A stretch of DNA of 64,000 nt from Arachis hypogaea. Taxonomy: Eukaryota > Streptophyta > Magnoliopsida > Fabales > Fabaceae. How positions within the stretch are numbered: the first letter of the stretch is position 1; every line of letters starts with the position of its first letter. Location: positions 125,713,484 to 125,777,483 of the forward strand of contig NC_092055.1 of the NCBI RefSeq assembly GCF_003086295.3, given 5' to 3'. Made by a program: the position numbers and the translations under genes. Shown here piece after piece: positions 23,028 through 35,446 of the stretch. The notes under the pieces were generated by a model, which was not told the DNA's origin, did not search any database, and saw only the letters and a program-made list of their open reading frames with translations.

Positions 23028-23940
23028 TAATATATTTTTAAACTTTTTACCATAAAAAACTCCATAGATTTTAACTGTTTTAAAATATTGGAGATGAAAA
23101 TTTTAGCAAGCACTTTTTTATAGGATCTTTAAATGAAACGAAATATGTAAAAGGAGAATATTCTAAAGTTTCATTAAGAAATCAGCACAAGTTTCATTAA
23201 GGAAAACCATGCATGCATGTTCTCTTATTTTCCTACGCCAAGGTTCCAAAAAAATTTACAGCAAAATTTGCAGTAAAGTGGTTTTTAAAAAAAATTTGCA
23301 AGAAAAATCCGTAGTTATTATGTTATTTTTTTAGCAGTGCGCAACCACATTAATATACACTAATTTAAAAGTAACAAATTGAAGAGAAAGACTTGGCCAG
23401 AATATATATATATATATATATGGATGCCATTTTTTGGTAGAGGAAAACTAAAATTAATTTTAAATTTGTAAGCTCCTAACTTTTTTGAATCATATTCATT
23501 ATTCAATAATTAATTAATTAAATTTATAATAATTTAATATTTAAATTTATAATAAAAAAATTATGTTATATATATTAAATTTAGATTAGTTCTTTATGAA
23601 TTTATTTGAGTGTCGCAATAAATATCATTTTTTTATTTACTTATCAATTATTAATTTAAATGTAACTCATTTATATCATAACCAAATAAGAAAAAAAGTT
23701 GACTTTTTTCTTATAGCTCGTCAAAAAATTTTACTTAAACAAATACTTCAATATACATAAAAATAAATTAACAGAATTAGTTTTATTATACTATTATTAT
23801 TATTATATTATTATAATATAAAATTTATTATCATACAATTTCTTATTTTTAGAGTTGTATAAATATTTTATAATTAATTATAAAACAAAAAAAATTCCTA
23901 TCTCCTTGTCGAGTTTAAAAAACAATAATCACATTTTTTA
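23028..23940. other. AT-rich spacer
   Basis: No gene; a TA run at about 23403-23420. Confidence 0.5.
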
Positions 23941-24039
23941 TGATGACAAAACATTGTATTTGGATGAATTAAAGTCTAAAGTTGTTTAAGGTGTATTTTA
24001 TTGTGCAGGTCTATAATAGAGTTTATTGTATTAAATAAA

Positions 24040-24645
24040 GGAAGATTCTATGGTGCTTATCAAAAAAATCAACATGTTATGTTATCCTTATGTGTTAATT
24101 GTTGATTGGAGACTATTTTTTTTAAATGAAAAAGAGAAAAGAAAGATTAAATTAAAGTAATATAATAAAAATTTTATTATAATAGTTTATTATAATAATA
24201 AAAATGTTGAAAAATATTTTAAATAAATTAATTAAATATTTTATTTATCAAAATATATTATTATAAGAATATTTATTAATTAATGTAATATTATTTATTC
24301 CATATATATATATATATATATTGTTTACACTATAAAAAAATAAATAAAAAAATATAAAAAAATATTAAAAAAGTCTATTAATGTCGAAAATAATAATAAT
24401 AATAATTATAAAATTAATCAAAAAATATTTAATATTTTTTATTAGAAAATTGTTAAAACATCAACTTAGATGAGTTATGTAAATTGATTTTACTTTTTAA
24501 AATAATCTAAAATAAACTATAAATACTGTCTTTTTAATTATCCAATAATCTATCATGAAAATTAAATAGATATATAAATATTTTATTTACAATTTTAAAT
24601 AAAATTGACTAAAAAAAATTAATATATATCCCGTTTACATCCTAA
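24040..24645 (+). repeat. Left terminal inverted repeat
   Basis: 606 bases ending in CCCGTTTACATCCTAA; the partner arm's complement ends in CTCGTTTAGATCCTAA. Confidence 0.9.
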
Positions 24646-25077
24646 GTATGACAAAACAAAAAAAGCTCTACGAGAAATTAATACTTAGCTCTAAATTATT
24701 GATCTTATATAATTTTTTTAGCGTTGTTATTTGTACAAATATAATATGAGTCCTCGTTTTATTTTTTTATCATAAAAAATAATTGAACTTAAATAATTTG
24801 ATTAATCATTATAAATTTTAATATAAAAGATTTAAGCATTAATATTTAATTCATAAAATATATAAATTAATTTTATATTCATTAAAATTAAATTTGATAA
24901 AATTATTGAAATGATACAATAAATAATTTTATTGAATAATTTTTAATTTTATTAAATTAATACAATTTTAATAAATAATAATTTATTTATTTTTATTTGT
25001 GATGGTGCTATGGATGCAGTAATCCTAACCTGATTAAAATTCTTACGGTCGTAGAAGGACATTTAATTTAATTTTTT

Positions 25078-25715
25078 TTAGGATCTAAACGAGATACGTA
25101 TTAAATTTTTTTATTCAATTTTATTTAAAATGTAAATGAGATACTTATATATCTATTTAATTTTTATGATAGACTATTGGATAATTAAAAGGGCCCTAAT
25201 TAAAAAACAGTATTTATAGTTTATTTTGGATTATTTTAAAAAGTAAAATCGATTTACATAACTCATCTAAGTTTATGTTTTAACAATTTTATAATAAAAA
25301 ATATCAAATATTTATTATTTTAATTAATTTTATACTTATTATTATTATTTCAGATATTAATAGATTTTTTTAATATTTTGTTTATATTATTTTATTTATT
25401 TTATTTATAGTGTAAACAAAATATATGTATATACATATTATTTTTAATATAAATAGAATAAATAATATTACATTAATTAATAAATATTCTTATAATAATA
25501 TATTTTGATAAATAAAATATTTAATTTATTTATTTAAAAAATTTCTCAAAATTTTTATTATTATAATAAACTATTATAATAAAATTTTTATTATATTACT
25601 TTAATTTAATCTTTTTTTTCTCTTTTTTATTTAAAAAAATAACCTCCAATCAACAATTAACACATAAGGACAACATAATATGTTAATTTTTTTGGTAAAC
25701 ACCATAGAATCTCCC
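25078..25715 (-). repeat. Right terminal inverted repeat
   Basis: 638 bases, longer than the left arm through small insertions. Both arms include the shared text ACTTAGATGAGTTATGTAAA. Confidence 0.9.
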
Positions 25716-27170
25716 TTAAATAAATTGGCCCATCAAAGACAACTAAGGAAGGTCTATTACTGCTGATTTTGTTTGGGCAAAAGAACTTGTTGCACTACAT
25801 CCAACAATCCTAAACTTTATAAGAAAACAAGCAAGTTTAAAATTGGTTCAAGCTCTTGTGAAAAAGTGCTTCACTTTTCTATCAAACACCAAAGAGTAAA
25901 AGAGGAAAAAAAATTGGAAGCTAAGTCAAATCAATGGAGTCAAATTAAGCTAAGTCAAATCAATGGAGTCAAATTAAATCCCTAAGTCAAGGATATTTAG
26001 AAGAAAAAGGTAAAACAAATTTACCATTCTTGTACACACGCAATAGCTTGTTGAAGTTACTTTGAAGAGCAACCACAATTCGAATAAGAAGAAAAAAATA
26101 GAGATAACTTTTTTCTGCTGTAAATCAAAGGCTAAAAATATAACCTGAGTCCAAAACACAAGATTAAGGGTGTGGATTTGGCTAATTTATTGGAGGTTTT
26201 AACTAAATCACCATTACTATCCATCTTACTTTTACGTCATTCATCTTTGTTTTTAACCTTGATTTTCTGCTTCAATTTCTTAGGAGAAGAAGAAGAACTC
26301 AGCTGATTCAATACTCAAGGTGTTGACTCTTACCTCTAATCAAGCATTGGAGGCGTTATACCATACAAAACGGAATAATCAGCCAAAGATTGAAGTAAAG
26401 AGAGAGAACCCATAAATATGAACCTATTCAGTACCCTCACTACTCAAGTCTGAAATTTTGGAAGCAATGTACCTGCAATAAAGACATCATTCCGCCAAGA
26501 TGAAAGACAATATTTGAGTGTTTAGAAATTAGGTTATGCTTATAGCTTTCAAGCTGTTTTAATTCTTCTTCTTCATGGTTCTTTATTGAATATTCTAGTT
26601 CTTCTGTTTTTCTTTCTTTGTTTCATTCAATGAAAAAAGACATAAATATGAAGATTTAGAAAAAGCCATTGAGAGAAAAGTCAAAGAGAGTTAAATTGGA
26701 GAAAAGTCAAATGATTATATCAATCTCTTTTGTAATCTGTTTCTATTTTACTTCTTGTACATGAGAGGTATCCGTTGCCAAGTTGAGTGAGCATTTAGTG
26801 TTGTGAGTCTAGAAAGTGGACCTAGCCAAATCAAGTTTGGTTAGAAGTTTGATTTGTCCCGAATAGGATTAGGAAGAATCTTAGAAAATTGGTGAATGTA
26901 AATCTTTGAAAAGATAGTAAAATTTCTACTATACTTGTGGTTGAGACTGGATGTAGGTCACATGACACAAAGTGGTTGAACCAGGATATATGACTGTGTA
27001 CTTCTTTCTTTTTTGCTATGTTTTCGTTCTGTTCGTTATGAGACAAAAATATTTTGTCTCTTGCATAATCACTTTCACTCACATAGCATAATCTGTTCTG
27101 TGCGGTAAAGTTTAAAAAGAACTTAAAAGCGATACTAGATTCAACCCCCTTTTTTTAGGCCATTGAAAAT

Positions 27171-29154
27171 CTTTATCCTCTATCTTTTATTATGTCACTC
27201 ATATACTTTCTCCACTTTATTATAAGAATAACCATTATCTTTTCTCACTTTTTTATTCTCATTCTAAACTCTTCGTCAAACTATTCACAAATTTTATTTA
27301 TATATTGTATGAGAAGGTATCCTCTCTAAATGATGCTAACTACGAAGACCAGAAATATAGAGATTTTCTTTTTACTACTACAATAAAGCCAACACAAATT
27401 CAAAAAATTGTATAAGATTCATATCTTCTGCGACCTCTATATTTATATTGAGTTCATCAAGTAAGACATTTTTGTAATTAGAACTCATCATTTATTTATT
27501 CCTCATATTATTTTTACTAATAGTTTATGATCTATTAGTTTCTAATCAAATTCTAATCACTTTGAATCTTAATCTCATGCATATACTTAAAATATTGAAA
27601 TCTATCTCTTAGTCAAATATTCATACTTATATTAAAATACACACAAAATCTAGCAACGGAACAAGTCTTTCTTTACTAACAAATCATGCCTATTTACAAT
27701 TAGAATATTTATAGGATTTTCACGAATTTTACTAAAGGTAGAACTTATATACTTTTTTATGTGTCATATATTAAATATTTGTGAGTATGGATGCCATCAT
27801 TGCATGTCATGAGATAATCTCTCTTTATTATATATACATTAAACATTTTAATAACCATGCATTAAAAGAACTGAGGTATAATCCCTCAGTAAGAAAAGAT
27901 GACTCTTAAGGACAAGATAGTCGAAGTGATCCTTCGGTAAGGGATGATGATCAACAAACTTTTGGAATAAGAACATTTGGCAATAAAAAAAAAGGACTCC
28001 TATCAATTTTATATACGGTTTGATTTCAATATCATCCAAAAGCAAAAATAATATTAAAGGAATGCTTAATATAATTATTTGATATGAATAAAGTTTGTCA
28101 TTATTTTTGCTTTTATAATTTAGTACGTCTATTTTTTTATTTTAATATCACTAGATCCACTTATATTTTTTAACTAGTATCAATTCTAATGATTAAAATT
28201 CATTATTTTTAAATGACTTTCAAAAATAAAACTAGTTATCCACTATTAATGTGACTATAACTGTCGTTATGATATTTTTTTTTATATGAATAAGATTTAT
28301 CATTGTTTTTGTTTTTATATATAGTTTAGTACGGCAATTTTTCGTTTTAGTATCACTAGATTTATTTATATTTCTCAATTAGTAATAATTATAATGATCA
28401 AGACTCTTATTATTTTTAAAAATAAAAAATAGTTATCAATTTTTTTTATAAATTATTTTATATAAAAATTTTATTTCAAAAATTTTGTAAAATATTTAAG
28501 TATTAACAATTAATATAATTCAAATAAAGTTTAAACCTAATTTAAAAATATTCGGGGGTTACAAAATTCAACAATATAGTAATAGTATCAAATCAAATAT
28601 TATAGTCATAAAAAAATCAAATATTATAATTTATAATAACGTGTCCGCACATAAATTCATCAATAAGGAACCACTAGTATTCAATCTACGATCTTAATTA
28701 AATTGTTATAATTTCACTGTTCCATAATATTAGCAAAATCACAACATGATTATTGAACTTTGGCCTCCAAATATGTCTAAAATCATGTATAGGAAACAAA
28801 TGAAACCAAACAATTATTGGCCCCTACCATATATATATATGAAAGTAAGATAGACATGTAAATTTTAGCGGTATAATCATACATTAATTATCAGAATTAG
28901 AAGTCCTTAACAGATCACATGCATAAAAAGTTGACTATAATTACGTTAAGAGAAAGTATAACAATGCTTATACTAAATAACGTGAACAACGAATTAAAAA
29001 AAAATATGAAACTAATTTTAAAATTTAAATTTTTAGTTAATTAAATATTATCATATTTTAAAATTTGAAAATTTAGAATTAACACTTCTAAACACATTTT
29101 ACATTACATATAATACTTACTATTTTACCATAATAGCATTTTCAATTTTTACTA
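27171..29154. other. AT-rich spacer
   Basis: No gene. Includes a diverged direct duplication of about 200 bases (units from 28082 and 28284). Confidence 0.5.
28082..28450. repeat. Direct tandem duplication, period about 202 bp
   Basis: ATATGAATAAAGTTTGTCATT at 28082 recurs as ATATGAATAAGATTTATCATT at 28284. Shared following text includes TTTAGTACG and TATCACTAGAT. Non-coding and diverged. Confidence 0.75.
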
Positions 29155-29306
29155 TGCAGCCTCCACAGTGTTTTGCTGGTCCACATCCATATTTCACCGT
29201 CATTGCCAGAGGTATCTTTGACGCGAGGTGTTTGTCCATCCAAGTCTGTTGCTATCCCGCAATATACGTGCAGCTGTAGTCATTTTTGTTTTACGATTCT
29301 GTGCTT
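29155..29306. repeat. Repeat X, copy 1, next to element A
   Basis: GCAGCCTCCACAG, TTTGACGCGAGGTGTTTGTCC and GTGCAGCTG recur in order, diverged, at 60213-60330 on the other side of element A. On the minus strand the two copies give alignable residues (DGQTPRVK and DGQTSRVK, then W-x-x-T-x-x-x-L-W-R), hinting at a former coding repeat. Family unknown. Confidence 0.55.
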
Positions 29307-32300
29307 TGTAACACCCTACTACACAAAACTTTACGTTTAAGCCGTAAATCAGAGGTGGTATGGTATTACGACTTCTAAAATAAAATATATACATAATAGT
29401 ATTGGAAAGAGAGTAATATACGAGGAGCCTTGGAAAACAGGTAAAACAAAATTGCAAAATAAAAAACGCAATGCTCAGAAAACGAGATTACTTGCGTGCT
29501 AAGAAATCTAAAGATCATAAGTGTAAATAAACAGAAAGAGAGAATAAAGAGTCAAGAATACAGGATAACTAGCTCCTAACTCAGCCTGCGAAACCAAAGC
29601 TGGCCGGAGAATATTTACATACATATATACGTATCCCAAAATACCTAAAATACAGAGATAAAACCATAACTCTCTTTAAACCTCTAAGAGGGACAAAATA
29701 AACAAGTTTCTTGGAGAGAAAGCTAAGTACATATATACATAAATTGAATAACAAAAGAACCCAGAAACCACTCTGCTTCAGAAGTCCAGACGCCTAGCGA
29801 GGTGCCTCTCAACCTGCATCTGAAAATAACAACACAGTATGGGTGAGAATCGGAGGTTCTCAGCATGGTAAAGGTGCCACACATATAAGATATAAGGTCC
29901 TGGGAATGCTAGAGGCAATCCTAGAACACCGACACTCAGATTATACAACTTAATATACTAAATAGAAACCATAAAAAGGGTAGGTGTCTAGGGAATTCTA
30001 AACTCAGCTTAGACTTAACTTTAACACCAAACATGTCCACCTTTTCTCCGCTCCTCCATCACCAATGGTTTAGCAGAGACAAATAATCAAACAATTTCAA
30101 GCACAAGTAGAAGGCAGGTAGTGCAAGAAGCAAATATAATAATTAGCATAATATATACTCAAATAGGCATTCCTAAGTATGCATAGCAAACAAACAAAAA
30201 AAATGCACATGATGTATGCCTGTCCTATGGCTGATGAGGCTCATCTGTCGGTTATCAAGCTAACCCGACAAGTCCGAAACCCTTGGACTGTCCCTCGTCG
30301 CGCATCCTCATGAGTCTATGCATAGCTTTTTCTCATTTCATTCATAATTCATACATTCATTCATTCATATATAACTTACTCAATGGGGGATATCCATTCC
30401 CGGGAATTTATAAGTTCCCGGTTACCCTTATGACGTAGGGTCAACAGAGTATCGAGTCTCAACCTGAAACATGTGGTAGCAAGCCACGGTTCTGTATCCA
30501 AAAAAACTCGTGTCTCAGATAACATTAAATTCATAGGCCGCATAATATTCATAACCATTCATATTCATTACATAATCATTCATCATAGCCATGGCATCAT
30601 ATAGCCGTCATACATACACATTCTCCTCATATAACTCATCACTTTTAACCTTTATTTCATTCCCAAGTTACCTTTATTTCCTAGCTTTAACTCACTGCTA
30701 GAGTAACTACTATGATCTGGGGCTAAAAGAGTGAAAATAGAGGTTTAGAAACTTGAAGTTTGACTTAAAAACACAAAAATCCATTTTTGTTGAAACAGGG
30801 GACACGCGTATGCGTGGGCGTGCAGAAACCCTTGCTCGCGTGTGCCAGCCCCTGCTCGCATACGCGAGAATTCCAACCCGAAAGGGTTGGTCACGTCGCA
30901 AGCGACTGGTCGCATACGCAAATCTCCGGCCACGCGTACGCGTGGGCATGAAAAGTCATCACTCGCGTACGCAAGCTCCCTGCTCGCGTATGCAAGAACC
31001 CCTTTCAGTCGCAAGTAGCTGAATGCGTACGCAAATGCCGGGTCACGCGTATGCAAATGCTAGGTCACGCGTACGTTTTTCAAAAAATTTGCATAAGTCT
31101 AAAAAGCTGCAGAATTCCAACCTTTTTAATCCCAACTTCCGACACGCATAACTTTTTCGTTTTAAATTATGTTTCCTCCGTTCTTTGAACGATGTAAACT
31201 TCATGGACCCAATTTTCATACAAAATAAGTTTGAAATCATTTGGAGGTCCGGAAGCCAAGTTATGGGTTGCCGAATTTCAGCCAAAAACCAAATTTCACA
31301 AAAACTTCAAAACCTCATTTTCATTAAAAGTCACTCTCCATTCAATACCAAACCTGCAAATCATTAACAAGCACATCTTCCTCAACACCACAACAATCTC
31401 CATAATATACCATATCCCAAATCAACAATATCATACATACCCTTTCCAAATACATCAACAAAATCATAATTTACCAATTCAAGACTTATATATTCATGTC
31501 CTCAAGTCCTTAATCATCAATACGTCAATTATCATTCAGTCAACAAGTACCAAAACCAAAACATACTTCTTATCAAGAGCATTAAGCAATAAATGTATAC
31601 ATACGTTCCAACCTATCCTATGGTCTCCTAGCCTAAGTTTTCACAAAATATTACATATTAAATACGCAAAACCTAAACCATAGCTTGGCTGATTTCTACG
31701 TATTAACCAAGGCAACCCACTTTGGCAAAAAAGGCAAGGCTTCAATCACCAAAATTCAACTCTAACACCCACTAAGCTCTCAAATCAAGCTTCCAATAAT
31801 TCTAAGGTCTCTATATCATGCATTCATACACCTAACACATATATATGCATACATATACCCAACAACTCAATATCCAACATAATCAAAACAAGAAATCACT
31901 AGGGTTTAGAATCCTTACCATGTCTACAAACTAAACGAACTAAATCCTACAAGCTCCACAAGCTAAATTGAACCTCGAGTACCAAATTAAATAAAATCTC
32001 AACATGGGTTCTTACCAATTTTTGAAATTCAGAGGATAGAGAAATTGGGGTGAAATTGAAGCTTACCAATAAAATTGATCTAATAGCATCGTAGAGCTCG
32101 ACGCGCTGGACACGTGGCTGCAAACGGTGTGGCGATCGGAGCTCGGATGAAGAAGTTATGGTGGATTAAAGTGAGCTTAGGGTTTGATAAGCTTCTCTCT
32201 TCCCCTTTTCAAAGTTGCAGCATGAATTCCCTTTTTGGGGGAAGAAGGGGACGCTGAGTCTCTTATTAATGAGGGCTTGGTTGGGCCCACAGGTCCGGTT

Positions 32301-32482
32301 CGAGTTCGGTTCGACCGATTTGGCCTATTCGGCTTAATCTTGGGCCAAATTTTTTGAAATTAGTGTTAAAATTCTCGTTTTAAAGAGCTCTATCCTATTT
32401 TAATATAATATTCACATTCTTAATTTTCCTTTTTAAAATTTAATTTATTGACTAATTATTTACTAATTTAGCGGGGTTTACA
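29307..32482 (-). repeat. 3' LTR of element A
   Basis: 3176 bases, TGTAACACCC ... GCGGGGTTTACA on the plus strand. Aligns over nearly its whole length to 57246-60166. Contains a block of CGCGTACGCG-like motifs at 30799-31076. Frames inside are created by those motifs and are not genes. Confidence 0.88.
30799..31076. repeat. CGCGTACGCG-type motif array in the element A 3' LTR
   Basis: About ten near-palindromic blocks of the type CACGCGTATGCGTGG, CTCGCGTACGCAAG and CACGCGTACGCGTGG, spaced 15-40 bases in a region that is otherwise AT-rich. Confidence 0.85.
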
Positions 32483-32493
32483 TCCTACCCACC
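32483..32493 (-). other. Polypurine tract of element A
   Basis: The minus strand reads GGTGGGTAGGA immediately before the LTR start TGTAAACC, as required for plus-strand DNA priming. Confidence 0.75.
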
Positions 32494-32529
32494 TAATTAT
32501 GAATTTTATCCTCAAAATTCAGATTTAGT

Positions 32530-33016
32530 TACCTGAAAAGAGGTGTGGATAGTCCTTCCGCATATCTGACTCGAGTTCCTAAGTATGTTCTTCAATATCA
32601 GCCCGATTCCAAGCCACTTTCACTAAAGATACCTCCTTTCCGCGTAAACGCTTGATGCTAGTGTCATCAATCCTAATTGGAGTTACTGGAAGCGTCAGAT
32701 CTTCTCTTACTTAAACTGATTTCGGTTCCAGGACATGATTTGGATAAGGATTATATTTACAAAGATACGACACATGAAACACATCGTGCAGGTTCGAAAG
32801 ATGCGGCGGTAAGGCGATCCTATAAGCCACTAGTCCAATTCTCTTCAGGATCTCAAACGGTCCAATGTAACGGGAATTCAGTTTCTTAGTCTTAATGGAT
32901 CTTCCTACTCCGGTGGTTGGAGTAACCTTCAGAAAGACATGTTCACCTTCTTCAAATTCTAAAGGCTTCTGCCTTTGATCAGCATAGCTCTTTTGAAGAC
33001 TTTGCGCTACATGCAT
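32530..33016 (-). pseudogene. Integrase C-terminus and chromodomain (element A)
   Basis: Contains the GPF module (YIGPFEILKRIGLVAYRIALPP) and DVFHVSYLCKY, then, past a TAA at 32711 where Gln is expected, the chromodomain-like tail (RGKEVSLVKVAWNRADIEEHT, then ELESDMRKDYPHLF). In that tail a TAG replaces the Trp usual in EEHTWELE. Chromodomains of this group target integration to heterochromatin. Confidence 0.82.
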
Positions 33017-33082
33017 TTGGCTTCGAATCTTCTTTATCTATTCAGTGGTCTCAGCTATCATTTCAGGCCCTAGCAAGCTTCT

Positions 33083-33900
33083 TTATTGACATTTCCTACC
33101 ATACAGAGCCTCATACGGAGTCATTCCGATGCTCGCATGGTAACTATTGTTATAAGCAAACTCCACTAAGGGCATATACCGATCCCAGCTCGTCGGCTGG
33201 TCCAAAACACAAGCTTTCAGCATATCCTCCAAAGTTTGGATTGTTCTTTCTGACTGACCATCTGTTTGAGGGTGATATGCAGTGCTTAGTCTCGATTGAG
33301 TGCCAAATGCTCGCTGAAAGGCTCCCCAGAACCTTGATGTGAATCGAGGATCCCTATCGTATATAATGGTGGAAGGTACGCCGTGTAATCTCATAATTTC
33401 CTTAATGTATAGCCGTGCTAACTCCTCCATCGTGCAACTTATCCGAATGGGGAGAAAGTGAGCCGACTTGGTTAGTCGGTCCACAACCACCCAAATGGTG
33501 TCAAAACCCATCCGAGTCTTAGGTAAGCCTAATACGAAGTCCATTGTAATACTCTCCTACTTCCATTGTGGAATCTCCAAAGGCTGAAAGGTTCCTGACG
33601 GTCTTTAATGCTCAATTTTAACTTTTTGACAAGTTAGGCACTTGGAAACGTGCAACGCCACATTATTTTTCATACCCGGCCACCAGAACATTGTCTTCAG
33701 ATCTTGATACATCTTGGTGCTTCCCGGATGGATTGAGAACCCGCTCTTATGAGCCTCTTTCAAGATACTTTGTCGCAAATTTCCGACATCTGGCACAATG
33801 ATTCGATCCTTGAATCTCCATAAGCCGTCCTTATCCTCTGACACTCTCCACCGCTTCCCCTGCTCAATTGCCGGCAAAACCTTATACAACTCTTCATCAT
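33083..33900 (-). pseudogene. Integrase zinc-binding and core domains (element A)
   Basis: The HHCC zinc-binding part (EAHKSGFSIHPG ... CLTCQK) occupies 33605-33889. After a TAA at 33605 and a TAG near 33556 the core follows (33083-33544) with D-D-E visible in [15 protein letters not shown] and GQSERTIQ. Both stops fall where Gln or Trp is expected. Confidence 0.87.
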
Positions 33901-33943
33901 TTTGATGAGTCTTTAGAAGTTCTGCTTTGAAATCACTTGAAAT

Positions 33944-34507
33944 CTATAGTTGACTTAAGCATAGAGTCCCAAACTCTTCTCTAACTCTGAGTTTCAAACC
34001 TTGGAAAGCTCTTAATAACTCTTCCTCTCGCAACATCATCCAAGCAGCACATAGAGACTTCCAGCTCAAGGCGTCTGCTACAACATTCGCTTTTTCAGGG
34101 TGATAATTCAATTTGAAATCATAGTCCTTCAGAAGCTTCATCCACCTCCTCTTATGCATATTCAACTCCTTCTGCTTAAAGAGGTACTTCAAGCTCTTGT
34201 GATCTAAGAAAACTTGAAACTTAATGCCATATAGATAATGCCTCCAGATCTTCAGAGCAAACACAACAGCAGCAAGTTCTAAGTCGTGAGTTGGGTAGTT
34301 CATCTCATGCAGCCTTAACTGCCGTGAGGCATATGCCACAACTTTATGGTGCTGCATCAGCACGCACCCCAGGCCCTTCAAGGATGCATCGCAGTATACC
34401 TCGAACGGCTCGCTTGGCTCAGGCAGTACTAGCACAGGTGTAGTGGTCAACCTCTGTTTCAATGCTAGAAAACTTTCTTCACACCCAGGAGTCCAAACGA
34501 AAGGCAC
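33944..34507 (-). pseudogene. Ribonuclease H domain (element A)
   Basis: Begins [19 protein letters not shown]; the RNase H fold follows with [15 protein letters not shown], the central glutamate in [16 protein letters not shown] and [15 protein letters not shown] at 33944 ends the frame early, where Gln would be expected. The region between RT and this domain (34508-34672) has further stops. Confidence 0.87.
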
Positions 34508-34672
34508 ATCTTTCCTAGTTAGCTTGGTTAATGGTAAGGCGAGCTATAAAAATCCCTTAATGAATCTCTGATAATAGCCCGCCAAACCGAGAAAACTCCT
34601 GATCTCCATCACTAAATTTGGTTGCTCTCAATTCATCACTGCTTCAACCTTAGCAGGATCTACTGCTATCCC

Positions 34673-35446
34673 CTACTTGCTCACCACGTGGCCAAGAAAC
34701 TTCACCTCATTCTTCCAGAATTCGCACTTAGATAGCTTAGCATACAACTTTCTATCTTTTAAGATTTGCAACACAGTCCATAAGTGATCCGCATGCTCAG
34801 CTTCTGTCTTAGAGTAAATAAGAATGTCATCGATGAATACGACAACAAACTTATCCAGATACGGATGGAAAATTCTATTAATGTAATCCATGAATATTGC
34901 CGGAGCATTAGTCAATCCGAAAGACATTACTGTGTACTCATAATGACCATAACGCATCCTAAAATCAGTTTTGGGAATATGCTCATCTCTAATACTTATC
35001 TGGTGGTATCCAGATCGCAAATCAATCTTGGAAAACACACCATCTCCTTGTAACTGGTCCATTAGGTCATCAATTCTTGGCAACAGATATTTATTCTTCA
35101 CAGTAACCTTATTCAGCTGCCGATAATTGACACACAAGCGCATACTTCTGTCTTTCTTCTTTACCAATAACACTGGCGCTCCCCACGGAGAAACACTCGG
35201 TCGAATAAAGTGTTTTCCCAACAAATCTTCTAAATGAGCCTTCAGTTCGGCCATCTCTAGGCGTGACATCCTATAAGGAGCACTCGAGATCGGACCAGCT
35301 CCTGGCACCAACTCAATAGCAAACTCAACCTCTCGTTTAGGTAGGAATTCATCAATATCATTCGGAAATACTTCAGGAAACTCACAGACAATCGAAATTT
35401 GCTTCAAGGTTTGATCATCACCCGAAACACTTGTCGTTAGCAGCAT
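34673..35446 (-). pseudogene. Reverse transcriptase (element A)
   Basis: Holds [16 protein letters not shown], then [30 protein letters not shown], the fingers/palm segment [18 protein letters not shown] and the catalytic FIDDILIYS. It ends in KFLGHVVSK and a TAG at 34673 where Gln is usual. 257 uninterrupted codons. Confidence 0.9.

Larger units (their letters stand above)
24040..25715. mobile_element. 1676-bp Mutator-like (or foldback) element with ~600-bp inverted repeats and perfect 9-bp target duplication
   Basis: Tips read GGAAGATTCTATGGTG (left) and, on the complement, GGGAGATTCTATGGTG (right). The arms 24040-24645 and 25078-25715 are inverted copies with small differences, among them a GGGCCCT-containing insertion in the right arm. 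TTAAATAAA flanks both sides directly (24031-24039, 25716-25724). A 9-bp duplication with long inverted repeats is the Mutator-superfamily signature. The 430-bp centre is AT-rich without an open frame, so it is non-autonomous. It sits in the copia-type LTR above. Confidence 0.92.
23941..27170 (+). repeat. Copia-type LTR, probably solo, split by a Mutator-like element
   Basis: Begins TGATGACAAAACATTGTATT and ends shortly after AGATTCAACCCCC, the same 3'-terminal wording as the LTR of element D. Near 26940 is the typical GACTGGATGTAGGTCACAT segment. No primer site, gag or pol lies beside it, so it is a solo LTR or a lone end. Removing the 1676-bp insert and one 9-bp repeat leaves about 1.5 kb. 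The 3' end and a target duplication could not be set exactly. Frames inside it are chance. Confidence 0.65.

Noticed and set aside
25773..26159. Frames with Lys/Gln-rich repeats (TCAAATCAATGGAGTCAAAT twice)
   Set aside because: Part of the split LTR; the short direct repeat explains the apparent protein repeat.
30710..31285. Arg-rich open frames over the LTR of element A
   Set aside because: They are read-through of the CGCGTACGCG array within an LTR and recur in the other LTR with different lengths.
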